This document shows, in pieces, positions 23,463 through 29,635 of a DNA stretch of 29,635 bases. Source of the stretch: Alphaproteobacteria bacterium (GTDB lineage Bacteria > Pseudomonadota > Alphaproteobacteria > CAAGCB01 > CAG-977); contig CAAGEK010000019.1 of NCBI GenBank assembly GCA_900768845.1, positions 1-29,635 on the forward strand, given 5' to 3'. The position numbers and the translations under genes were made by a program. Every line of letters starts with the position of its first letter. Position 1 is the first letter of the stretch. The notes beneath the pieces were generated by a model that worked only from the letters and a program-made list of their open reading frames with translations, was not told where the DNA came from and made no database searches.

Positions 23463-23524
23463 ATCAATACTCCCTGAATATATGATCATTTAAGTTATGC
23501 TCCGCTCCGTGCGATTTTAAGACC

Positions 23525-23555
23525 CGATGCTCTCAAAAAATTGCCTGATTCTGCC
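23525..23555. repeat. 31-bp repeat, copy B (possible AraC operator)
   Basis: 29 of 31 bases match copy A at 21672-21702; the only differences are AA for TT in the centre. It lies 63 bases upstream of the hydrolase pseudogene start and 65 bases upstream of the nucleotidyltransferase start. Confidence 0.6.
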
Positions 23556-23619
23556 GAAGTTGACAAAACGTTTGAAAAAACTCAAACTTGAACCGGTGAG
23601 TTTCAAAGGAAGAAAGCCG

Positions 23620-24405
23620 ATGCGTGAAAAAATTTCCCGACTGTTGTCAGAAATTGAAGCCGTACATAATATTAGAATCCTGTTCGCCGTCGAAAACGGC
23701 AGCAGGGCGTGGGGAATGGAAAGCAAAGACAGCGATTACGACGTGCGTTTCGTCTTTTACAGGCCTGTCGCCGACTATTTGAGCATGACAAAGCCCGCCG
23801 AAGTCATCATTTCGGCTTATGACAAAGACCTGAACCCCCATGAAGTCAAAGGATCGCTGATCGATATGAGCGGTTTTGACATTTTCAAATACTTGAAGTT
23901 GCTGTATTCATCAAATCCGACGACAATCGAATGGCTGGAATCTCAGATTGTCTACATCGGGAACAACAATATCGGACTGAAACGATATGTTGAAGAAAAC
24001 TTTAATCAAAAACGCCTGTTTTTCCATTATTTCAGTCTGTTTCAAAACAGTTATAAATCAGACATACAAAACAACGGGAAAATCACATACAAAAAATACC
24101 TGTATGCCATGCGCGGACTGTTGAACGCAAAATATGTGCAGATATTTAACAAAATCCCGCCGCTGAACATAACGGATACCGTCGACGCGTTGGATGAAAC
24201 GCTTCCGGCCGGAGTTGCCGGAAAATTTCGGGAGATCATCGCCCTGAAACGTCAAGGCCTTGAAAAAGACCATGTATTGAACATCCCCGTATTCGATGCG
24301 TTTTTCCAAAGCGAAGCGGCGACTTTGCACGACATTCCGAATCAAAAATCAATGGACGTCGCCGTTTTTAACGACTTTTTGAAAGATTGTCTGAAAATCG
24401 GCTAA
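23620..24405 (+). CDS. nucleotidyltransferase (RlaP/YcgL-type, DUF2204-like)
   Basis: A 261-residue predicted nucleotidyltransferase of the group that includes phage-related RlaP proteins. The active-site pattern is FAVENGSRAWGMESKDSDYDVRFVF: the GSRAWG loop followed by DSDYD with the metal-binding aspartates. The later part is helical (SSNPTTIEWLESQIVY, YLYAMRGLLNAKYV) as in the family. ATG 23620 is preceded by AAAGGAAG; an upstream ATG in frame lies inside the 31-bp repeat and lacks a ribosome site. The substrate is unknown; tRNA or small-molecule adenylylation has been suggested for relatives. It stands alone and is convergent with the cyclophilin-like gene. Confidence 0.85.
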   Translation: MREKISRLLSEIEAVHNIRILFAVENGSRAWGMESKDSDYDVRFVFYRPVADYLSMTKPAEVIISAYDKDLNPHEVKGSLIDMSGFDIFKYLKLLYSSNPTTIEWLESQIVYIGNNNIGLKRYVEENFNQKRLFFHYFSLFQNSYKSDIQNNGKITYKKYLYAMRGLLNAKYVQIFNKIPPLNITDTVDALDETLPAGVAGKFREIIALKRQGLEKDHVLNIPVFDAFFQSEAATLHDIPNQKSMDVAVFNDFLKDCLKIG

Positions 24406-24406
24406 G

Positions 24407-24462
24407 ACGGCCGTTTTCAGGATGTTTGCACACCGGAACGGTGTTCTTTAATCGGCCGTTTT
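24407..24462. terminator. possible bidirectional terminator between convergent genes
   Basis: Arms ACGGCCG and CGGCCGT enclose an inner ACACCG-GAA-CGGTGT hairpin. The + strand continues into TTTTC. The outer right arm lies inside the 3' end of the cyclophilin-like gene, so the call is weak. Confidence 0.35.
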
Positions 24463-24897
24463 CTCCAGACGTGCGAAAAAACCGTTCTTCCGGCTTTTCA
24501 AATGTTCCAAGCCTTTTTCAACCGTGCCGAGAGCTATCAGATTCTGATCAAGCCTGTCGCCGTGGTCTTTGTAAAAAATGCCCATATTTCCCCACGGGGC
24601 ATAAATAAACATTCGCCCCGCTTTTGCAATCATACCGCGCGAAACACCCGCCAAAGAAACCGGACGCGGAAAAGTCGCAATTTTTTCTTCACCGGCGAAA
24701 TCCGAAAACTCGAAATCGGCAGGAAGCATCTCGACAATCTGACGTACCGCAAGATTGTCTTCCATCCGGACGATGACTTCATTGCCTTCAAAACTCAGCT
24801 TTATTTTCATATTCTCAGCTTCCTGAACATCGCCGCCATGCGCCTTTCCCGCAATCAATCCCAAAATCAAAAAAAACGATGCGACAACTTTTTTCAT
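24448..24897 (-). CDS. secreted cyclophilin-like domain protein
   Basis: A 149-residue exported protein: signal peptide MKKVVASFFLILGLIAGKAHG, then a domain that matches the cyclophilin-like fold (MKIKLSFEGNEVIVRMEDNLAVRQIVEMLP, FSDFAGEEKIATFP, GNMGIFYKDH, LIALGTVEKG). These stand-alone domains are related to cyclophilins but lack the usual prolyl isomerase residues; their function is unknown. I chose ATG 24897, which has GGGGAAAG upstream and starts the signal peptide; a longer frame overlaps the cupin gene. It is third in the trio behind the tandem CMD protein and the cupin lipoprotein; I recall the three being found together in gut bacteria, often with flavodoxin or aldo-keto reductase genes. 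Confidence 0.82.
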   Translation of the reverse strand: MKKVVASFFLILGLIAGKAHGGDVQEAENMKIKLSFEGNEVIVRMEDNLAVRQIVEMLPADFEFSDFAGEEKIATFPRPVSLAGVSRGMIAKAGRMFIYAPWGNMGIFYKDHGDRLDQNLIALGTVEKGLEHLKSRKNGFFARLEKTAD

Positions 24898-24970
24898 GAC
24901 GCTTTCCCCGCTTTTCAGCATTTCGCACGGGTCGGGAAGCGTCCCCATCCCCGTGCGAAAAACACAACCG

Positions 24971-25426
24971 TCATTTGTATTCGGCATCCGTAACCGGCTT
25001 CAGCCACACAGGTTTGTTACTGTCGGAATTGGGAGTCAAAGCGACATGGCTGAACCAAGAATCGGGCGCGGCACCGTGCCAGTGTTCAACATTCGGATCC
25101 ACCTTTATGACATCCCCCGGTTTCAAAATTTCGATTTCTTTTCCGCGGATTTGGTGACGGCCTTCGCCTGCCGTAACCAGCAAGACCTGGCCGCCCGTAT
25201 GATAGTGCCAATTCGTGCGCGAACAGGGTTCAAAAGTAACGTTCGCCGCAGGAAGTTTCAGCTTTTTATCATACGCGCTCAGCGGAGCAAGCCAGGTCTT
25301 TCCCGTGAAATACCGGCCATAGGGATTCGGCTCCCCTTTGGGAAACACCGGAGAGTAATCCCGACTGCCCGCGCAACATCCCGAAAGAGCCAACACGCTT
25401 GCAAAAATCATCGTTATCCGTTTCAT
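24971..25426 (-). CDS. cupin lipoprotein
   Basis: A 151-residue exported cupin. The signal ends in a lipobox LSGC, so it is probably a lipoprotein anchored in the periplasm. The cupin core reads TNWHYHTGGQVLLVTAGEG, with two His ligands, then RGKEIEILKPGDVIKVDPNVEHWHGAAPDSWFSHVAL with more His residues, giving an intact metal site. It matches the small cupin that partners carboxymuconolactone decarboxylase-like proteins. The start has an AGAGG site and lies 21 bases after the CMD gene. The substrate is unknown; the partner genes suggest redox or ring-type small-molecule chemistry in the periplasm. Confidence 0.87.
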   Translation of the reverse strand: MKRITMIFASVLALSGCCAGSRDYSPVFPKGEPNPYGRYFTGKTWLAPLSAYDKKLKLPAANVTFEPCSRTNWHYHTGGQVLLVTAGEGRHQIRGKEIEILKPGDVIKVDPNVEHWHGAAPDSWFSHVALTPNSDSNKPVWLKPVTDAEYK

Positions 25427-25447
25427 TAATCCTCTCTTTTTTTAAAT

Positions 25448-26305
25448 TCAATTATCGTAAATCGGACGGTATTTCTCAACCTCCGCCGTTTTAATCAGGT
25501 TAATCGCGCTCAATGCGTTCGGAAAGCCGATATAGGGCAAAGCTTGAACCATCGCGGCCAGCATGACATTTTTATCATTGCCCGCTTTCAAATTTCCGAC
25601 GATATGCGTCCCGATCTGTTTTTCCGCACCCAAGGCGGCCAGAACCGTCAAAGATAACAACTCCCTTTGTTTAACGCTCAGCCCTTTTCTTGTATAAAAA
25701 TCTCCGAAACAAAAATCCGTCAGCAAATCAGGCACTGCATTTCGATAGCCCTCCGGCAAAGACCGCATTGCTTTTTTCACTTCGTCACCGTACAAAGCGT
25801 TTTGAATTTCCGCCCCTTTTTCATGCCTGTTTCCCTCATCGACCGAAGCGGATTTTTCCAACGGCAGGGGAATCCCCCGCTCTTTCATCACTTCGTCAAA
25901 TACGCCGACGGCATTCAAAGTACGCGGAAAACCGATAAGAGGAGCGCACCCGTAAATCGTTTCCCTGACTTCCAAAGGCGTATTTCCGACATTCAACGCC
26001 GCATGAATATGAGCTTTCAACTGCGGAAGCGTCTGCATCGTCGACAATACCGAAACGGTGATCAGCTCGCGCATTTTATGATCCAAATCGCCGATATGGA
26101 AAACTTCCCCGAAAATGACGTTTTGCAAGATTTCCATCAATTCGGGGTTCGTGGAACTTGGCGTTTGTTTTTGAGCGAACAGCATTGCATATGTTTCCGC
26201 CGCCCGTTCCCGTCTTGTCGTTGCCATATTTTTCTCTCCTTCCATCGCCGCCGCATTACATGAAAAAAACGCAACGGCCGCTAAGAAACAAAGAACACCC
26301 TTCAT
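25448..26305 (-). CDS. secreted tandem carboxymuconolactone decarboxylase-like protein
   Basis: A 285-residue exported protein with two copies of the CMD/AhpD-like helical domain. Copy one is about residues 45-135 (DLDHKMRELITVSVLSTMQTL..., HIHAALNVGNTPLEVRETIYG, LIGFPRTLNAVGVF); copy two is about 190-275 (LSVKQRELLSLTVLAALGA..., HIVGNLKAGND, YIGFPNALSAINLI). The CxxC pair of AhpD is absent, so a peroxidase role is unlikely; the activity is unknown. A signal peptide (MKGVLCFLAAVAFFSCNAAA) leads. AGGAGG lies just before the ATG, an unusually strong site. It is first in the trio and is preceded by a LysR-type operator (26357-26396). Confidence 0.88.
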   Translation of the reverse strand: MKGVLCFLAAVAFFSCNAAAMEGEKNMATTRRERAAETYAMLFAQKQTPSSTNPELMEILQNVIFGEVFHIGDLDHKMRELITVSVLSTMQTLPQLKAHIHAALNVGNTPLEVRETIYGCAPLIGFPRTLNAVGVFDEVMKERGIPLPLEKSASVDEGNRHEKGAEIQNALYGDEVKKAMRSLPEGYRNAVPDLLTDFCFGDFYTRKGLSVKQRELLSLTVLAALGAEKQIGTHIVGNLKAGNDKNVMLAAMVQALPYIGFPNALSAINLIKTAEVEKYRPIYDN

Positions 26306-26356
26306 TTTTACCTCCTCCGTTCCCGCTTATAATATTTAACGGAGGCATAAAATTCC

Positions 26357-26396
26357 AATACCGTTTTTTTATCGAACCATAATCAGATTTTATGGT
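26357..26396 (-). promoter_or_regulatory. LysR-type operator and conserved block before the CMD trio
   Basis: The palindrome ACCATAA-TCAGATT-TTATGGT at 26376-26396 contains ATAA-N7-TTAT. It is followed, in the direction of the gene, by the same 16-base block ATAAAAAAACGGTATT (26357-26372) seen before the Tat remnant, at the same 21-base offset. An AT-rich -10-like TATTAT lies about 22 bases further on. This supports activation by the LysR protein encoded at 20516-21391. Confidence 0.6.
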
Positions 26397-26549
26397 ACGA
26401 AACATTCCCGATTAACCGGTGAAAGATGGCCGACCGGCATTTCAGCCGAGCAATGACAAACATCAAACCAAAAATATTTATTTAACCTCAAGTTTGCTTT
26501 TTTCTATGAGCCGTAAAAAAGCATTATCTGAAATTTTGTATTTTTTCAC

Positions 26550-26581
26550 AAAAAAAACGGCGGAGACTTTTCCCCGCCGTT
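26550..26581 (-). terminator. intrinsic terminator of the FHA gene
   Basis: On the minus strand AACGGCGG, a ten-base loop and CCGCCGTT are followed by six or more T residues. It begins 17 bases after the stop of the FHA-domain gene. Confidence 0.8.
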
Positions 26582-26597
26582 CATTGTTCCGTATCAT

Positions 26598-28133
26598 TCA
26601 GCGCGAACGGGAAAGTTTTTTCTCGACCGCCTTAGACTTTGCACTTACCCTTGAGGAATGTTTAAGCGCGGCTTTTTGCATTTTTTCTTGCGCCGCCTTC
26701 TGCATTCTATCTATTGTGCATATCCGGGAAAAGAAAGATCCCTTGGATTCGGAGGCTTGACCGCCAGATTCACCGGAAACGCGTTGCCCGAAGGAAGAAG
26801 GGGGTATGTTCGGCTCGTCATTTATCAGTGCCTTCGGAGGCTGGCCGTCGGATCCGCCGGAAACACGTTGCCCAAAGGAATAAGGAGGGATATCAGGCCC
26901 GTCATGTTCTCTTGTTTTCTGAGCGGGAATGAGAGCCGTTCCGTTCAACGACGTATCAATCAGAGCAAGAGAGCCGTCTTCCATTCTTTTAATGCTGCAA
27001 TGTTTACGAGAAACACAATCGTTTGATTCAGGAGTTTGAATATCCGACCCCGGCGCACGCCCGATGGTAATTTCTTCTCCTTTTTTCAAACCTTCCAACA
27101 TTTTTTTATATTCCGGTTTGCTCAAGTCCACCGTAAAGCCCGCTCCCGTATTCGGAGCCAAAGACAATTTCGGCAAATGTTCCTCATCAATTTTTTTCTG
27201 AACTATTCCGGTTCCGTTTGAAGATGAGTCATCGCGCAAAACGAAAGAACCGTCATCGTTCTTCTCAATACTGCAATGTCTGCGGGAAACATAAGTACAT
27301 CCGGAAGGAATCGTAATCCCCTTTTCAGATTGCGGCTGTCGACCGATTTCCAACCGTTCGCCGGCCTTTAAATTTTCCAGAATTTTCTTATATTCCGGCT
27401 TGTTCAGATCCAATATAAAGGATTCTTTGCCGCAATTCGGAGCCAAAGCCAACTTCGGGAAATTTTTCATTCCGAAATACCATTCGCGAGTCGGCCAATT
27501 TTTTTCCTTTTCAGAAACTTTTTCGGAAACTTCAGCCCCTTTAGCCTTACCGGCCGAGATTTCCATACGTTCGCGCCCCAAGTGCTTCAACCGAACCGCC
27601 GGCGTATCCATACCGAGTTTTTCCTGAACATCCGCCTCATCAATTTGTATATCCTGTGAACCGCCGTTATGATAACCGACTCTTCTTTGATTGGCATGAA
27701 TCATAAAAAGATTCGTTTCCGAGCTGAAATCCAAATTTTTAGAAGCGTTCACGAATCTATTCACAAGCGATACGAAAGCTTTTTCCTTTTGCTCTTCCGT
27801 AGCATCTTTGTTAAATTTAAAGCCTGATATATTCAACCTGCTGGAATATATTAAAGAAATTGCCTCATCTTTAGTTTTCGGATGTACCTCATTGCCGTCG
27901 TTATCCATATAAACAGGCGTCATGACATCCGGATCAATGTCGATGGCATCGGAAAATCCTTTTCTTAAAAAATATCCCCGTTGCATCGCATTTTCCCGTA
28001 TGCCTTCTTTTGTCGCGCCTATAGCCGTACTTCCGGTATAAGCGACGAAATCCACCCCGTCTTGTTGCCTGTTCAAAAGATACGTCGAAAATCCAGGCTT
28101 TAAATCATCAGTCGTTGTTTCAAAAAATTGCAT
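26598..28133 (-). CDS. tandem FHA-domain protein with an unfamiliar N-terminal domain
   Basis: A 511-residue soluble protein without signal peptide. Residues 1-200 form a domain I do not recognise (MQFFETTTDDLKPGF..., YMDNDGNEVHPKTKDEAISLIY). Two FHA phosphothreonine-binding modules follow at about 225-312 and 320-403. They share a lead-in (FPKLALAPN.../LPKLSLAPN..., PEYKKILENLKAGE/PEYKKMLEGLKKGE) and the FHA core: GRQPQSE...VSRRHCSI...DSSSNGT and GRAPGSD...VSRKHCSI...DTSLNGT. Residues 411-460 hold two copies of an IPPxSFGQRVSG repeat, followed by a basic helical tail. FHA domains usually pair with Ser/Thr kinases, none of which is nearby. AAAGGCGG precedes the ATG. The role is unknown; a signalling scaffold or effector is inference. 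Confidence 0.82.
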   Translation of the reverse strand: MQFFETTTDDLKPGFSTYLLNRQQDGVDFVAYTGSTAIGATKEGIRENAMQRGYFLRKGFSDAIDIDPDVMTPVYMDNDGNEVHPKTKDEAISLIYSSRLNISGFKFNKDATEEQKEKAFVSLVNRFVNASKNLDFSSETNLFMIHANQRRVGYHNGGSQDIQIDEADVQEKLGMDTPAVRLKHLGRERMEISAGKAKGAEVSEKVSEKEKNWPTREWYFGMKNFPKLALAPNCGKESFILDLNKPEYKKILENLKAGERLEIGRQPQSEKGITIPSGCTYVSRRHCSIEKNDDGSFVLRDDSSSNGTGIVQKKIDEEHLPKLSLAPNTGAGFTVDLSKPEYKKMLEGLKKGEEITIGRAPGSDIQTPESNDCVSRKHCSIKRMEDGSLALIDTSLNGTALIPAQKTREHDGPDIPPYSFGQRVSGGSDGQPPKALINDEPNIPPSSFGQRVSGESGGQASESKGSFFSRICTIDRMQKAAQEKMQKAALKHSSRVSAKSKAVEKKLSRSR

Positions 28134-28429
28134 TTGACGCCGCCTTTCTATTGATCATCTTTTTAATAATGGTATAATAAAAACAAAATAAATGCAATCA
28201 TACAGATATCTTTAATAAAAATTTAAGTAAAAAATCCGTAAAGGAATGCCTTTCCGGACATACTGAAAATTCCAAACGAGAGAATTTTACGGCCATTTGG
28301 AAAAAGTGCGGCGACACAGAAGATGATATGGCTTAATTTCCCGTCCTTTTTTTGCGCGTGTTTTTTCATTTCAGCCCCGTTTCAATATACGGATCCTCAC
28401 CCCCTCCCCATTTAACAAAGGAGAACGGT

Positions 28430-28888
28430 ATGTTTAAAATTTTATTATTCATCCTGACTGTCATACTTTGCGGAACAAGCTATGCGGCAAGGGCGAACCG
28501 CCGCGAACAAACCGGACAACCGGATCAAAAACCCCTTAAATACAGCACGACTGTTGAAAAACAGCGTCCTAAATTAAATGAGGAAACCCGAAAACTGATT
28601 GCCGCTTACCGTTTGAATCCGACGAACGCAAATCGCGATGCGCTGAGGAAACAAGCGGAAATAAACTATGACGAAAGTATCGAACGCAAGAAAGCAACGC
28701 TTGAAGAATTAAAACAAACGCCGGAACACGCTTACAAAGCGGAAGAAATGCAGAAAATCATAGATGAAATGCTCCGCGACCGTGAACTTCGGATTGTTCA
28801 AACGGTAAACCGCTTTACCGATCCGCGGTTTCGTACGAATTCTCCCAAATCCGAAAATGATTTTTCACCGGTATCGGAAGAAAGCTAA
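28430..28888 (+). CDS. small secreted helical protein
   Basis: A 152-residue protein with a clear signal peptide (MFKILLFILTVILCGTSYA, cleavage after SYA), then a hydrophilic, mostly helical body rich in Glu, Lys and Arg (NEETRKLIAAYRLNPTNANRDALRKQAEINYDESIERKK) with coiled-coil character around residues 55-125 and a Ser-rich tail. AAAGGAG lies 6 bases upstream of ATG 28430; an earlier start would add a segment without signal. No family is recognised. Such small exported helical proteins occur as periplasmic or surface proteins of unknown role. It stands alone; the FHA gene upstream is divergent. Confidence 0.7.
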   Translation: MFKILLFILTVILCGTSYAARANRREQTGQPDQKPLKYSTTVEKQRPKLNEETRKLIAAYRLNPTNANRDALRKQAEINYDESIERKKATLEELKQTPEHAYKAEEMQKIIDEMLRDRELRIVQTVNRFTDPRFRTNSPKSENDFSPVSEES

Positions 28889-29635
28889 AACATCAATATC
28901 GTGCGTGCAATCATATGCCGTATTTTTAAACGATCCCTGAAAGCGCGCTCCAAAAAGTTTGAAAAAAAATTCCGGCAGGAAAAGAAAAACATCCGCTACC
29001 TTTTACACAGACGCCCTTTCCGTCTTCGCAAACAGGAGAAAAGAGGAGGCGTTTACGGAACGGGGATAAGAAGTATTGCGTACAGAGTGCCTTAAAGCGG
29101 AGGGATGCGCACACACATACGACACAGATATTTTTTTAGATTGTTAGCAAAGTTTAGAGAACGATTGGCAACACATTAAACATATTGCAAAGAGAGGATA
29201 TTTTTTCAGGTTGGTTTATTGACTTCACTTTCCATCTTCCGCATTTGTCTGCGCCGAATCCAGTCTTCTTTTTCCAGTTTGCACCGCTGCCACTCAACGC
29301 CTTATTTTGAGCTTTTCCAGCAAATTCCATTGTGGCAATAACCGGATTTTTTCTGAAACGACAGTAAGATTTTCACCTTGGCTTTCTCCGAACTTTTTAT
29401 CTTTTCAATGCGGTATAAATTGACACGGAAAGGCGTGTTTCTCTCTATAAAATCGAGTGTTTTCAGATGCCCACATCACCGCCCTACCGTGTTTGAGGGG
29501 GGAGAAGTTTTAAGTCTGCGATAATTTATTGAGTGGAATTACATTGAGTGGATATTTTTTTATCGGCGGTGAGAGGGAGAGAGGGGACGGGGTGCGGCGG
29601 GTAGGTTTTGGCGGGATTTTATACAGTGGCGCGAA
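28889..29635. other. right-end region without a convincing gene
   Basis: The + strand frame at 28901-29095 (64 codons, very basic) has no ribosome site and no recognisable content. On the minus strand about 29220-29450, short protein-like pieces appear in different frames (such as QWNLLEKLKIRR and EWQRCKLEKEDWIRRRQMRK), which may be remains of one decayed gene. The last 100 bases are G-rich and simple in composition and show no feature. Confidence 0.35.

Noticed and set aside
28901..29095. A 64-codon very basic + strand frame
   Set aside because: No ribosome site, no signal or domain; composition suggests chance.

Overview
This window comes from an alphaproteobacterium of roughly 45-50% GC. 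The best taxonomic clue is the tail-to-head block of a small basic protein, murA, hisG and hisD, an order I know from Alphaproteobacteria, together with a short-form HisG and a tRNA-Thr(GGT) of alphaproteobacterial type. Codon usage, secreted ankyrin-repeat and FHA-domain proteins and a secreted CMD/cupin/cyclophilin-like gene trio resemble uncultured host- or gut-associated Rhodospirillales-like lineages. That lineage assignment is inference.

Positions 1-11635 (+) look like one long surface-glycan operon with gaps of 27 bases or less, or overlaps. It begins inside a WecE-type sugar aminotransferase, followed by a GT-B-like glycosyltransferase. Next come four tightly coupled enzymes: an ATP-grasp ligase, a HAD phosphatase, a short class V PLP aminotransferase and a PaaK/CapK-like adenylate-forming enzyme. 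A Gtr-like cassette follows, made of a DPM1/GtrB-type glycosyltransferase, an ArnE/SMR-like small flippase and a polytopic probable GT-C transferase. Two acyltransferase-3 O-acyltransferases close the operon. The first carries an in-frame run of ten C residues that could act as a phase-variation switch.

Positions 11605-15042 (-) hold housekeeping genes: a 53-residue basic protein, murA, hisG and hisD. hisD overlaps the last acyltransferase gene tail-to-tail by 31 bases. tRNA-Thr at 15175-15249 (+) marks the boundary to an AT-rich accessory stretch (about 15250-17200). That stretch holds one orphan low-GC gene, two identical 36-bp direct repeats with a 32-bp spacer (mini-CRISPR geometry, no cas genes in view), and at least five terminator-like hairpins on the + strand with no convincing gene.

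Positions 17222-18755 contain a cupin/Rrf2 regulator pair (-), behind a near-consensus promoter flanked by two copies of a 19-bp operator, and a GNAT acetyltransferase (+). Next are a secreted ankyrin protein and a LysR regulator, and then an orphan Tat signal peptide. A YqhC-like AraC regulator, a doubly broken alpha/beta-hydrolase pseudogene and a nucleotidyltransferase follow. Positions 24448-26305 (-) hold a secreted trio: a tandem carboxymuconolactone decarboxylase-like protein, a cupin lipoprotein and a cyclophilin-like protein. The promoter of the trio and that of the Tat remnant, 4.9 kb away, share a LysR-type box and an identical 16-bp block at identical spacing, which points to a single LysR regulon.

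The right end (26598-29635) has an unfamiliar 511-residue protein with two tandem FHA domains and a small secreted helical protein. The last 0.75 kb has no convincing gene.
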